The notes beneath the pieces were generated by a model that saw nothing but the letters and a program-made list of their open reading frames with translations, made no database searches and had not been told where the DNA came from. A program made the translations under genes and the position numbers. This document shows, one piece after another, positions 21,901 through 31,672 of a stretch of DNA of 64,000 nt; positions within the stretch are counted from its first letter, which is position 1; each line of letters starts with the position of its first letter. The stretch is from Cryptomeria japonica. Its lineage: Eukaryota > Streptophyta > Pinopsida > Cupressales > Cupressaceae. The DNA lies in assembly GCF_030272615.1 (NCBI RefSeq), contig NC_081414.1:909607009-909671008 (forward strand). The letters run 5' to 3'.

Positions 21901-24824
21901 CCCATGGTAAATATGTGTTCTATTCTTTTGTATTTTTCTTATATTTTATGATTCTGTGTTGTTCAATCAAAATGTATGCATGTTGTTGAGACTGTTATTC
22001 GATTTGGCAAGATCTTAAACTATAATCGCTTTCCTCCAAGGGTTAATGTGGGAAATAAGGTGTGCTTGATTCTTCTTTATGGCACAGTAGTGTGTGTTTG
22101 TAATTGATGTTGGATGCACATACTAATTTTAGATGGATGTTTTTGGGATGCCCATTTTCCCTTCAACTATAAGAACCAAGATTATTTTCCCCAATAAATA
22201 GTAAATAGTTACTAGTAGATAGTTTTTATTGCACCCTAGTAAATAAAGATTACTACTTTAGTAAACCTTGATTGTAAAAAGTACAATTATCAATGTCAAT
22301 GAATTTTTCATCCCGTATTAAGGGTTATAATAATACATAGTACAAATATGAAAAACTATATTCATGTACCTACAATAAGTTGCCTTAATATGGAGTTACT
22401 ATGTGGAGTTTTAATCTCACTATCATGCTTCGATTAGCCCCTTTGACATGCTTAATATAATCACCTTACATGAACTTAAAATATCAATGGAAGGAAGATA
22501 AAATCACCATAATACTGTAGCAACAAAGAGACAGAAATTAGCAACATAAGCATGCAACAAACTCTTGACAATCATCTCACAACATAAGATTTATGTGAAG
22601 AAACGGTCCTTTCAAAAAAGAACTCTACAAAGAAGAGAGGTATAGCATGTATTATATTCAAATGTAAGATTAAAATAAATAAACTTTCATCACCCCTTCT
22701 TTATTTTCAATACAATACATAAAGACATTTAATAATCATCCCAAAGTTGATTTCAAATGTAAACAAAACTTCATGAGAAGTTGGGCACCAAAAACCACTA
22801 TAAGAACCAAGATGCTTTACCCTAATAAATAGTAATTAGTTTCTAGTAGATACTTTTTATTATCCCTACAGTAAATAAAAGATATTACTCCAATAAAATT
22901 CTAACATTAAAAAATAATTATCATTGTCAATGAAACCCTCATCCATTATAAGAAATTTAGAAACGATATTAGGATTAATTAAATACATATGATTTACAAG
23001 ATTTATGACACACGAATTTGAATAGTTACAAAAAAGTATGGGAAACCTTGGCAAGCTATCAATTCATAGCTTAACTAGAATGAAAATGATTCCCATATAA
23101 TATTCTATTAATAATTGGTTATACGGTGATCTCCTTTGATCACTTCCCATGTATACCTCTAACTAATGTTCATTGGGTTTGTTTTAAAAAATCAACATAG
23201 GCATTATGACCCTACTAAATGTATTCATGAATCACCACTTAAAGCTTCCTTCTTGAATAGGTATCATAATGATTACAAATGTACATATAATTAGAGTTGT
23301 TGAATCCTTTCAAATTATCAAGTGTATTCTGTTAGTTGGATATGCTTCATTAAAATTAGATAAGGAGTTTCAAGACATGGTGGAAAGATTGGAAATGTGA
23401 TTCTAATACATCATTTTATAATTAAAATCATTTCAAATATTATATTTGGGTTTCGGTACACTTGCGTATTAGAGCCTTCCAATTGGCTCATTTCAAAATC
23501 CAATTTAACATTTGAAATAGATAAATTAAATTGTTTTTTTCTATAAATATTGTTAATAATATTTGTGCATATATTCTAATCTTATTATTTGTTCAAATTT
23601 ATTACTATTTTAAGTGCAAGCCAATAAAATTGCATTTAAAGTGGCCTACAAATAGATGCTTCTTGATCATTAGGGTAATGCATCTTGTATGGTTGCCAAA
23701 GTTCTATTGACCTCTCTTTCCAATAGGGGTCAATCCCATCCCAAAGGGTATTGACATGTGTATGACTTGTCATATGATTGTATACATGATTCTCATGCTT
23801 CTCAATAAAAAGCTTATGGTCTTATTGTGTATGTATGGTCTTGAGTTTCCTATTGTGTTCTTCCTCTTACAATTAGTTTAATAATTGTTACTATTTATAA
23901 ATTTGTGATCATATTTTCTTTTCTAATATGTTACTTGAAATTCCACTTTATATAGACTATAAAATGTGACTTTTTCGACCCACCTTTTTATAATATATTA
24001 GACCTTAAAAACTCTATACAAATAATATAAAAACATTATTAGAGGGCAAAAGGTCAGAGAAGCAGAGAACGTGACTTTGATATTTTAGTGCCCTAGAGGA
24101 TGGAAAACTATGCTTAACATGTGCACTGAGATTACCAAATCATCTGGCATACCTAACATCTAACTTGAAGAATGAAATGTTCATGTTTTAACGCATCAAT
24201 AAACCATCCCCAATCCCTCCATAGAGCTTGCTAAGTCATATAAGATAGCTTCTGATCTTGGTTCTCTAAAAGCCCAAATCTCTGAAGTCTACATAATGTA
24301 TGACAGTGTTTTTCTCTCTTGGGATAGTGCCAGATTCTCTTAATAAAGATGCAAATTGAAAAGGAGCATGCCCAACTCACCAGTACTTTGCGCATATCCA
24401 CTCCAGTTTTGTCCATCACTTCCCAGTTCATGCCTTGCCCCAACACTGCTGCATTATTTATCTGTTAAAAACCAGAAAAGCACATCCTATAAAATCAAAC
24501 AAATACCCTTCAACGGAGCAAGACAAAGATAAAACACAAACTCAAAGACTTTACCAAAATATCTAATCCCCCAAACATGGTTTTCAACCATTTTGCCAGA
24601 TCTGAAATACTTTGGGAGCTCTGCACATCTAATATGTGAAAATGAACATTATCAAGTCCTGCTTCACCCAGATCTTTCATGGCAGCCAACCCATTCTTCT
24701 CGTTGCGACACGTAAGCACAACAGTCATGCCCTTGCACGCCAGCTGGCGAACAATCTCTAAGCCTATTCCCCTATTGCCTCCTGTAACCACCGCCACTGT
24801 TTCAACACTCCACCATTTCTCATC
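526..24824 (-). CDS. Short-chain dehydrogenase/reductase gene, 4 visible exons, 23-kb intron
   Basis: Exons read 24824-24555, 24461-24381, 1176-1003 and 909-526, giving 302 residues plus stop; every junction is phase 0 at GT/AG sites. Seen: the Rossmann motif TGGNRGIG at residues 14-21, GLDIL followed by INNAAV across the first junction, NYYGTKR, then VNVSS, the catalytic YKMSK (Y about 226) and NCIRPGYVRTGM after it. Family knowledge: this pattern, with WWSVETVAVVTGG at the start, is that of plant carbonyl reductase / menthol and isopiperitenone reductase-like NADPH-dependent enzymes of about 300 residues, acting on carbonyl groups of small metabolites, usually in the cytosol. The substrate cannot be told. 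All catalytic motifs are present and no exon has a stop, so the gene looks functional. The first visible exon opens after an acceptor (TTTTGACAG) with an in-frame stop upstream, so a short 5' exon with the ATG must lie at higher coordinates; I could not identify it. Confidence 0.88.
1003..1176 (-). CDS. SDR exon c: NYYGTK / VNVSS segment
   Basis: 174 nt, 58 codons, opening FYGTSNETSVYDHESV, then INYYGTKRVVKGLLSLL and RIVNVSSLHGLLK. The acceptor is TCTTCTGCAG and the donor AAG|GTAATT. It carries the catalytic Ser region of the SDR fold. It continues the protein exactly where exon b stops, without overlap or gap in the family alignment as I know it. Confidence 0.87.
5395..5560 (-). mobile_element. 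Possible Copia-type LTR fragment (R/U5 part)
   Basis: Read on the minus strand, the segment has the arrangement common in plant Ty1/copia LTR ends: GTGGACATAGCC, then GGTGAACCAATATAAATTC and a T/G-rich tail. No primer site or second LTR was found, so this is a resemblance and not a boundary call. A second TATA-bearing stretch on the same strand lies near 4440 (CCTATAAATACAAGG). Confidence 0.35.
7979..8021 (+). repeat. GC-rich palindromic repeat in LTR B
   Basis: GGACCAGGGCGC is followed after CCA by its exact reverse complement (7995-8021), a 12-bp stem with a 3-nt loop. The block before it makes the alternative pairing with a TTCA loop. Related 27-bp units occur in LTR A. Confidence 0.75.
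8144..8151 (+). promoter_or_regulatory. LTR TATA box (TATATAAA), element B
   Basis: TATATAAA inside LTR B, about 890 bp before the LTR end; it would be the element's own promoter core. Confidence 0.45.
9036..9051 (+). other. Primer binding site, element B
   Basis: TGGTGAACCCGACATG, three T after the LTR end. It shares TGGTGAACCC with the primer site of element A. I could not assign the tRNA. Confidence 0.65.
9385..10180 (+). repeat. Direct duplication in leader of element B
   Basis: About 170 bp at 9385-9560 recurs at 10005-10180. Both copies run from CTTTCATCCCTG through CACTCCGAGCGCCAT and CATTTTTTCCGAAATTTC to GGCTGATTTTA. A shorter relative lies in the LTR at 8620-8715. The 260-codon open frame over this leader looks like chance in AT-rich sequence. 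Confidence 0.7.
10304..11542 (+). pseudogene. gag: Ty3/gypsy gag, element B, truncated
   Basis: The frame opens MEPNLNGLFNEDMGN. After a long Pro/Ser/Thr-rich segment it has the retrotransposon gag core from about residue 290: LELYNGKGDPLTHVKTFQT, a TLRDKALQWY segment, then FEQLANAFIQQF, the structural capsid region. Elements of this lineage normally have a Cys/His knuckle and pol after it; here the sequence leaves the gag pattern after PVLDD (about 11515) and becomes an intron and exon of the PMD gene of element A. The last codons to 11542 are therefore not gag. No internal stop is present before the break. Confidence 0.75.
11529..12997 (+). pseudogene. Plant mobile domain (PMD) gene, C-terminal part, antisense in element A
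   Basis: Read from an acceptor-like TTCTGCAG at 11528, exon 1 gives VWIFEHF, a WRPYL segment, HIIVPFYFDRVRR, FGLEQCVPADVP and an acidic Glu/Asp-rich tail (about 12080-12345). These are recognisable as the C-terminal half of the plant aminotransferase-like / plant mobile domain family. An 80-bp intron (12517-12596) joins in phase 1 to a second exon that ends at TGA 12997 after a Ser/Arg-rich tail. In-frame stops interrupt exon 1 (near 11596, 11829, 12003, 12342, 12471) but there is no frameshift. PMD proteins are nuclear; MAIN/MAIL members act in silencing. The N-terminal exons are lost at the A/B joint. Confidence 0.7.
12517..12596 (+). other. 80-bp spliceosomal intron in the antisense PMD gene
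   Basis: CCAG|GTATAG at the donor and a pyrimidine-bearing CCACTGCTACAG acceptor; the flanking frames join in phase 1 into one continuous reading of both exons. Confidence 0.65.
13594..19140 (-). pseudogene. pol: Ty3/gypsy (Tat-type) pol, element A
   Basis: One frame of about 1,850 codons with stops only at 14308-14310 (TAA, inside integrase) and 13882-13884 (TAG). Domains in order: acidic N-terminal region without gag motifs; aspartic protease with LVDNGSGLN (about residue 342), where the usual residue after the catalytic Asp is replaced by Asn; a G-patch-like stretch (about 605-640); reverse transcriptase with YVDD (about 972); a first RNase H; a second, archaeal-type RNase H with YFDGS (about 1268), EYEAL, GDSQL and HADAMA; integrase with CHQCQ, GLDLIG, ISDNG and GQAESSNK; and a C-terminus ending MHLCRYYA. 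Two RNase H domains mark the Tat lineage. The two stops and the missing gag make it non-autonomous. Confidence 0.9.
19284..19299 (-). other. Primer binding site, element A
   Basis: On the minus strand TGGTGAACCCAACGTG, three T after the LTR end; near-identical to that of element B. Confidence 0.65.
19303..20959 (-). repeat. 5' LTR of element A
   Basis: In element orientation it ends CCTCACACA before TTT and the primer site, and begins TATAACGTCATAAATTG, which aligns with TGTAGCGTCCTAAAATTG of LTR B. It contains a TATATAG core at 19947-19953, three 27-bp GC-rich units (19734-19823) and, at 20560-20650, the ~90-bp module seen in B. The outer boundary rests on comparison with B only. Confidence 0.55.
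19734..19823 (-). repeat. Three GC-rich 27-bp units in LTR A
   Basis: Units start GGACCAGGG at 19734, 19764 and 19797 and end CTGTCC; each is a diverged form of the palindromic unit of LTR B. Confidence 0.7.
21700..21920 (+). mobile_element. Copia-like LTR fragment
   Basis: Contains GAGTGTGGGGTTTTTCACCC followed by TTTTCCCCATGGTAAAT, an arrangement common near the R/U5 border of plant Copia LTRs. Upstream at 21150-21170 is GATTCACCCCCCCTCTC, another frequent piece of such elements. No coding sequence or partner LTR is visible. Confidence 0.45.
22165..22990 (+). repeat. Degenerate direct repeat, possible small LTR-type element
   Basis: About 190 bp starting ACTATAAGAACCAAGAT occurs at roughly 22165-22360 and again at 22799-22990, in the same orientation and about 636 bp apart. 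Shared pieces include CCCTA, AATAAATAGTAA and AGTAGATA. There is no coding sequence between them. It could be a decayed TRIM-like element or a plain duplication. Confidence 0.45.
24381..24461 (-). CDS. SDR exon b: NNAA segment
   Basis: 81 nt, 27 codons, beginning INNAAVLGQGMNW and ending DMRKVL. The acceptor is TTTTTAACAG and the donor CTG|GTGAGT, a near-consensus plant donor. The NNAA motif completes the GLDIL-NNA pair split by the short intron at 24462-24554. The next exon is 23.2 kb away. Confidence 0.87.
24555..24824 (-). CDS. SDR exon a: cofactor-binding N-terminal part
   Basis: 270 nt, 90 codons, beginning DEKWWSVET and containing TGGNRGIG, the CRNEKNG segment after the second beta strand (NADPH-type position) and LDVQSS. 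The acceptor is TTTTGACAG and the donor TTG|GTAAAG. A GTG codon inside could be mistaken for a start, but the residues before it match the family, so the exon continues upstream. Confidence 0.88.
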
Positions 24825-25694
24825 CTGTCAAAAAACCAACAATTTTTTTTTTGTTAAAACTTTCACTTATGCAACTGAAATTAAAGCACCTCCAAATCTG
24901 TATGGAATTCCTTTTACCATTCTGAAAATTTTGTACAAAGGGATTCAGCAATCTGTGTGTAACAAAGCAAAAGCATTCTGAGTCACGGATCCATGTTGCC
25001 CAATCTTCTAGATCTGTAATGTGTCGGGTCACGTTTCTTTTGAGTTGTCTTCAGCATTTTTTTAAACCGTTCTTTTCATTTTAGCTTTATTTAAATCTTT
25101 GTTGAGCTGTTCAAGATTCGTTTTTACCAATATAAAATAAGATAAATTCGAAGGAATATACAGTAGAACAGAAAAATACACATTCTACAATAGAGAATAT
25201 ATAAACATAAAATTAATCTATTGCATGCATCATCTATATATATATCATTTGCATAATACATTGGTGTATATATAGATGTAGAAATCTGCATAACTACCCA
25301 TTAACAAATAACTACATTAATTGATGTTTATTATCTTTTATTCTTCTTATAATGAATATTGGAAGAAAAATGGTCATTTTTTCATCATGTCTCCCTCATA
25401 ACGAGCATTGTTTTTATTTAAAGACCTCCAAAATATGTGCTGCAGCACTATCAACATTCATCAATCATCAATACACTCAATCTGCAATCAAAGATGATCA
25501 ACCTACAATTGACCATCATGAGTCACTTTGCTAGTGCTTACTCCAATCAGGACCATACATGGCCATCTCTCCTCTTATCTATAATTCCCAAAACTCTAGA
25601 ACCTGCAATCTCAAAATTTGTATCCCACAAAGCTACAATATTGAGGACTAAACAATGTCCAAAGCTATCAATTTAAAAGGTTTCTTGGCCCAAG
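24825..25694. other. Region upstream of the visible SDR exons
   Basis: It should hold the missing SDR first exon. Minus-strand ATGs at about 25032 and 25055 open frames, but neither reaches a phase-0 GT donor that would join the known exon, so no exon is called. The rest is AT-rich with short TATA runs near 25222-25280. Confidence 0.35.
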
Positions 25695-26009
25695 TGAGAA
25701 GTTGGCCTGCCACCAAAGTGGTTTCAAGATGGACAACTTGCCTAGTGTTTGGAAGGACATGGGCATGCTCTTGATGAAGTTCTTCACTCTCAGTGGACAC
25801 TTCAAAAGATTTCATTCTCAATTGTTCCCGATGCTTAGTCACCTTTGGCATGGGGTAAGGATGAATTTTTCCTTTTGGATTATCACTTCTATCTCCCAAC
25901 CTATTGAGGTTGCTAAGTCTGAGGGCTCCCTTCCCTTGCATCAAGGGCTCATTTTGTGCCTCTGTAAGTTTCATCTAAGTTTAACCCCTTCCATTGGCCT
26001 TAATATTAA
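25695..26009 (+). pseudogene. LINE-like ORF1 remnant, left part (split by element D)
   Basis: The plus strand reads as interrupted coding sequence with a HLWHG segment and a PLPLALIL segment that resemble the DUF4283 region of plant L1 ORF1 proteins. The match is weak, and the identification leans on the continuation at 55417, where the frame resumes after removal of element D and one target copy. Confidence 0.3.
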
Positions 26010-26014
26010 CCCCC

Positions 26015-29000
26015 TGATAGCTCTGAAAATTGATTGCATGAAATTTTCAATTTTTGAGCTCAAATATTGATTTTCTGGTTTTATTTGTATCCTCTATAAA
26101 TGATTCAAGGTCTAGGGTTTAGGGTTTATCAAAGTTCCTTACATTCTATGAAGAAAACCCTAGCAATGATATATTTTGTTGTTACTTTTTCCCACTTAAA
26201 GCCAAGGGTTGTTTACCATGGGCGAGGCCATTTCATTTCCTAAGTATTAAGTGATGGTCAACTAGTTTATGAAAAGTGATTTTTCCTAAGTTGCAAAAAA
26301 ATTCCCTATGACCGATCTCCCTTTAAATATTTGTGCCAGTGCTTATGCTTTTTTTCCCTAATCCCGAAAGTCCTAAGTATTTTGACCGTTTTCTAAAGAC
26401 AGAATGGATCCAACGAATTGTGCTTCCTCGTGATCAAAGTGCAATGATTATAAGGACCGCGACATCGCGAGATTGTGCCACATGTTTTCAGTGGAAACCG
26501 GCAAGGTTGGCAATATAACCAGTCGAAACATTGTGTTACTGGTTCTAAGGTGGTAAAGGTCAATCTACTAATAGTCCCATCAATTTGCACGTGTTCGAAA
26601 TAAACAGAGATGTTTTATCTTGAGGTAAAAGGCACTCGATTTTTAAATTTTGGAGGAATTAAGGGGCATTGTGCAAAGCACTAAAGTTTGAACAGATCTA
26701 ACGACCCCCATATCCCCGCGATGGAAGTTGCAAGGAGGTTACGGACCATAGCATCACGAGATGATGCCATGTGTCCCAGGGTGACCAAGAAGACCTATGG
26801 TGAGGTCATTGACAGAGTTTGATTGAAAGATGATATGACACTATTTAGTCAGGATTTGGTGGGTCTGCGAATACAGATGGAAGGACAAATGCCGCATCGG
26901 TATAAAATCAATGTTAGATTTGCCAAGTTGGGTGAGATCTGCGGTTGAGTTTCAAATAAGAAATTAAGAGGGATCATAGAAGTCACCGGTCATAGCTTGC
27001 GCGGGAAAGACAAAATTGGATACAGGCTTGTTGACTCAGGATTGATTAGACAGTCAAAGGTGATAACCCAGAGATATGAAAGGATCGAGAAAAGCTTCAG
27101 GTTTTGATATGATAGATTATGATTTCTCTGATAAACTTGGAGATTTTCCTGTTGACGGGAATCTTGAAGCAGGAGATTGTACACTGAGAAAGGAATAAGA
27201 TCAGAATAAAATCACACGTGAGGTGAACACATGTAGGTGGCAATGGAGTGATGGCCTAGAAAGTGGTGGTGTCTTGAGTTGTAGACATGATTGCTGAAAT
27301 CTATAGCTGGCAAGGTGAGCAGAAGATATCAGGATGATAGTTCTTCACATGGATTAGCACTGCTACATAGAAAGGAATTCTGATTATAAATTTACTAGGT
27401 AGATGATAAAATGGGTAGAAACAAATACAAGCTTCTTCATCAATGAGAGGATGGTGTTCGAACAGAACTATGAATGGAGTCATTGCATATTTTGTGACAC
27501 CGAATGGATGTTTTTTCTCTCGTATGAGGTTGCTCATTGTCAAAGGGGGCGTGAAAGCCTTTTCTTATCAGGAAAATCCACCTAGGGTATATCCTTTTCT
27601 CTTACTCTACATTTTGTTGGCAGAGTGTTCCAGGAGGGAGCTCACAAGGAGCTGAAAGAAGGATTTGTTCGAGGGAGGATTGGCATCCGATCGTCTCTTT
27701 AGAAACATGGAAGTTGCAATGCCTTCTCAACAAATCTTGTTTACCCCAGAGCTCCTCTTTCCATTTTCTCTGATCCAGGGCATAAAGGCTGGAGATCTTC
27801 CTCTATTTTGATGGAAAAGTATTGTTTCATGCCGAGATCTGTTTTCCTTTCCAGGTAGAGAAATTCTATGGAGCAGACCGAGCATCTAAGGGTCCATTCG
27901 GAAGTGTCTAGGTGATATCGGCGCGGCTCAAGTGTTTTTGTTTCTACCAATAATCGGTTGAAGATTTTTGTTCCACCTCATCACAAGCACCAACATGTGG
28001 ATAAGGAATATTTTGTAGCAGAATTGTGCACAACCTCTAAGGCTTGGTTTTGATGACAAGTGTCTTTTGGCCTAAAACTTGTTGCTCCCTTGTTTTCTAT
28101 AAAAGGGAAATCAAGGCCATCAGTTAGGGTTCCAAATTTTTTGAGAAGGATCTTTGAGAAGATAGGTCTATTCTGCAGGGTTAGGTTCCATGTAGTTCTA
28201 GAGAGTCATAGGAAATATTAGGGATTGTAATGTCATTTTGCAGAGCAAAAAGTAATAGAACAATTACGAGTTTCCTTTTTAAATGGGTTATTCTGTACTC
28301 GAATTTGTTGATTGTTATCTGATAAAAGATAGCTTATGATATTAATGCAAATATATTTCCTAATCTTTACTCTCTTGTGTGTGATTTTATCTTCTTTTAA
28401 GAAAATGAGATCAAGGGTTTCGTTTGTTTGTTGCATTGTTATGATGTATGTAATTTTCCATTCAATGCTTTAGTTTAAGGGGTTAATTAAAATGCTTAAA
28501 TGAGATTATAGAGAAATAAGACTTGTAACATGATTTGATAAGTAGTTCATGTGGAGGATTGTAAGTAGAACAATATTGTAAGGCAGTATGCTTCAAAGCT
28601 AGATCAGTTGTTAGACAATTTTTTATCAAATTTCAGTAATGCTTTTCAAAGACTCTGTAACCCAAATGAACAAGGCAATGGTCTTTTGATAGCAAATGTC
28701 ATTAGGTTTTTGGTTTTTGGTTTATCTTCTTTATGATTTCTCAGAACAAATCTCCTAAAATATCATAATATCATTTGTTAAGTTTTATGTATTTTTTGAA
28801 AGTTGTCCCGCCCCTTCTCATACTCCAGCTTAAGGTTGAGGATCACTGAAGAATTTTCCATCCTTGAGAATTCTTCCTTTCTATTGAATCTTTTCATGAG
28901 ATAATTTTTTTTGTTTTCAATAAATTCTTGAGTATTGTTGCAGAGAGCAGGAGATTTATTGAAGAGATCACCCTCCTGGGTCCTGCAGAGCCCAGAGTGT

Positions 29001-29143
29001 AGAAGGACTTTATGTCCTTGTTAATGTTGGTCCATGTCTGATGGATATTCATAGTTGGAGGTGGCTCTCCATAGATATTTGGAGGAATCAGCTTGATCTC
29101 TGCCCAATGAAAGTGTAAACCCGTCCATTTTTGGGAACCAACA
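26015..29143 (+). repeat. Left LTR of element D, uninterrupted
   Basis: 3,129 bp. It carries a TATA box (TATAAAAG, 28098-28105) before GGGAAATCAAGG. Its sequence at 26201-26220 and 26955-26985 shows the empty sites of C (GGGTTGTTTACC) and E (GGGATCATAG). Confidence 0.85.
28098..28105 (+). promoter_or_regulatory. LTR TATA box, element D left copy
   Basis: TATAAAAG after a T/C-rich run; the same motif is kept in the right LTR at 54370-54377. Confidence 0.5.
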
Positions 29144-29147
29144 AAAA

Positions 29148-29165
29148 TGGCGACTCTACTGGGGA
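29148..29165 (+). other. Primer binding site of element D (tRNA-Arg type)
   Basis: TGGCGACTCTACTGGGGA starts 4 nt after the LTR end. From memory it is the complement of the 3' end of plant tRNA-Arg(ACG) with one mismatch. A second copy with one further difference starts at 29250. Confidence 0.6.
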
Positions 29166-30385
29166 AAATATGAATTGTAAAGAATCTCTGGTAAAATGAT
29201 TTGCCTAAATATATAGTATATATTATCCCATCTGAGTCACCAACAAAAATGGCGACTCTTCTGGGGAATGTTGCATACAGTTGTCTGGGTCTTTTGTGAT
29301 TTGATGGTTGAGTGTTGCTCCCGCATCGCAAGACAAACTTTTGCCCACAAAGTGAAAAGCTTCTTAACCTGTCCCTTGTTGGTTTGAGTCAATTCTCATA
29401 AATGTCACTGGAAAATCTGTTGTAGTTCATTTTCTATAAAGAGTTGGTCCAGATCTGACCATTTTTCAAGATTATATGTAATACCTCATAAGTTGTGATT
29501 GGCGACTCTGAGACTCTAAGATCTATTCACCAATGTGTGTTTGCTTGAAGAAGAACCACAAAATTTGCAGAAAGGTGAAGCAAATTTAAGCTCTTATGAT
29601 GAAGTACCCTAACAAGTTGACGATGGAATCTATAATGCCATTTGATGATAAGAAAGTGTTGCAATGTTGTGTTGAAACAAATCTAACTTGTGAAGGAGTT
29701 CCAGTTGTTTGAGTATTTATCCTCTGCAAGGAGGTGGCAACTCTATCAAAATATTAGTGTTAATGATTTGAAGAATTGAAGGTGATTTTGCAAGTCCCAG
29801 GTTGAATAAGGCAACAACAACTTCAAAATTTCCAGGTATTTACATTTTCATGAGTCAAGTGTATTTTCATGAAAATTGTGTATGAAAAAATGTTCCCTAA
29901 AGAGTGAAAGAAGCACTAGGGAAGGGAATGGTAGTGATTATTTTACATACTTCTTTGATTTAGTTTCCATTTTCTGTATGAGATTAGATGGAGTATGTTT
30001 TGATCCTTTACAATGTGATAGTTTAAGATTTGTGGAAAAATGAAATAAATAGGGAAATAAATGAAAATATGTATCATGTTCTTGTGCTTCCCCATGAAAT
30101 GTCAAAAACAAATGTTCAACCTCTGTCGAATCACCATAGAGATTTCTTTACATGGAAAGATATAAACCATTGAACTTTGATGGTATCCAAGGTTTCCCAA
30201 ATCTTGTTCCTATAGGGGTTAGGGAACAATTACTAGGATTCAATGGGAAAAGGTTATAATCAACATGATAGCATTTGCAGGAGTTTTTTGAATTGATGGA
30301 AGATTTTGAGATAAATCAGGAAGATGTTTTCATGAAGTTGTTTGTTCAGTCTTTGAAGGCAAATGCCTGAGACTAGTTCTCTTAC

Positions 30386-31672
30386 ATGCCAATATGTTCT
30401 ATCTCATCATGGGATGAGTTGAAGGTAGCATTCATGGAACAGTTTGGTGAAAGAATTAATCCAAGATTGGTTATGAAAACATTCATGAGTATCCAGAAAG
30501 ATGAGGATGAGTTGAAGGTAGCATTCATGGAACAGTTTGGTGAAAGAATTAATCCAAGCTTGGTTATGAAAACATTCATGAGTATCCAGAAAGATGAGGA
30601 TGAGTTAGTACCTGCTTTTAATCTTAGGTTTGCTAGGGAATTGGATGATATTCCTAGAAGCTATAGACCAAATGATGCAATGTGCATAGTTGTTTATTTG
30701 GTTGCATTTGATGAGGAAGAAATTTATTTGCTGAGAGATAAGGATCCTAAAACCTTGCATTAAGATAATAGGATAGCAATGGCTATTGAGAACACCCTAA
30801 GATATAGAATCCCTAAGGGTTATCTATCTGCAAGGGTATGTTATCCTAAGATATTAGAGGTAAAAGAAAGAAATGAATCAAAAGGTAAAAATCTGTATCA
30901 AAACCCTTATATCCCTACTGATCACATTAGCCCTACTATTGATTGTGATTTGAGAAAAAATATAAGTGAAGAGAACTTGTCCCAAATAGTAGTTATTCAT
31001 TATATTGAGGAAGAAGAGGTTAATGAGAAATTTTCTTACATATTGGATGTAGAAATTGATATGGTGTCAATCACTTTACCAAATAACGATAGCAATGGTT
31101 TTTCTAGGAATGAGATTCAACAAGAGGTTCATTTGTAGTCTTGTGTTTCAGATAGATCCGACAACAAGTATGAAGAATTGGAAAGTTTTATGTCTAAGAT
31201 GGATGCAAGTCTGCGGGATTTTGATAATACGAATTCAGTCTCTCAGGAAATAGTTGTATATGATAATAAAAATTTAGATGATGAGATGCCATCAGCTTTA
31301 GTTGATGAGATCAGTGAGATAGATAGTTGTGTGGTATGTTCAAATAATCAGGAAGTCATATTAAACTAGTCTAGGGATGAACCTTATAATGGATTGGCTT
31401 TATGTACAGAATTTGCTTCATTTGAAGAGTGGGAGTTTGAAGAAGATGAAAAGGATTATGCTAAACCCGGTTGTCCCGATCTTCTAGGGGATTTCTATAA
31501 AATTGATCTCGAAACATTTATGACTAGTAAATGTGAGGATGATTTCCTCTTTGATGTCACGAATACTGGCATTGAATATGAGAGTGTGGAGTTCGTTGAT
31601 ATTGACCAGTGTTCTGAAATAGATGAAGGAGATTGTTTTTTTGTTGCTCCACATGACATTTTGAAGCCATAA
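30386..31672 (+). pseudogene. gag: Decayed gag of element D
   Basis: A single frame of about 430 codons with stops at 30761, 31136, 31367 and 31670. It starts in the gag core: SSWDELKVAFMEQFGERI, FNLRFARELDDIP, PNDAMCIVVYLVAFD and LLRDKDPKTLH, the capsid-like domain of plant Ty3/gypsy gag. The rest is acidic, with no Cys/His knuckle I could see. A 93-bp in-frame tandem duplication (30413-30505 and 30506-30598) repeats 31 residues of the core with one base changed. Another short open frame reaches 31959, and coding-like sequence without known domains runs to about 32330. No protease, reverse transcriptase or integrase is present. Confidence 0.65.

Larger units (their letters stand above)
1177..24380 (-). 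other. 23.2-kb intron of the SDR gene
   Basis: Bounded by donor CTG|GTGAGT (24380 side) and acceptor TTCTGCAG (1177 side), both phase 0. It contains Copia-like LTR pieces, Ty3/gypsy fragments A and B and a degenerate direct repeat; 1200-4300 and 5960-7790 show nothing I can name. Very long, repeat-filled introns are well known in conifers. Confidence 0.8.

Noticed and set aside
24820-25032. Minus-strand frame at 25032 as the first SDR exon
   Set aside because: It is read through the acceptor side of the intron and is in the wrong frame for the known exon; no phase-0 donor was found.
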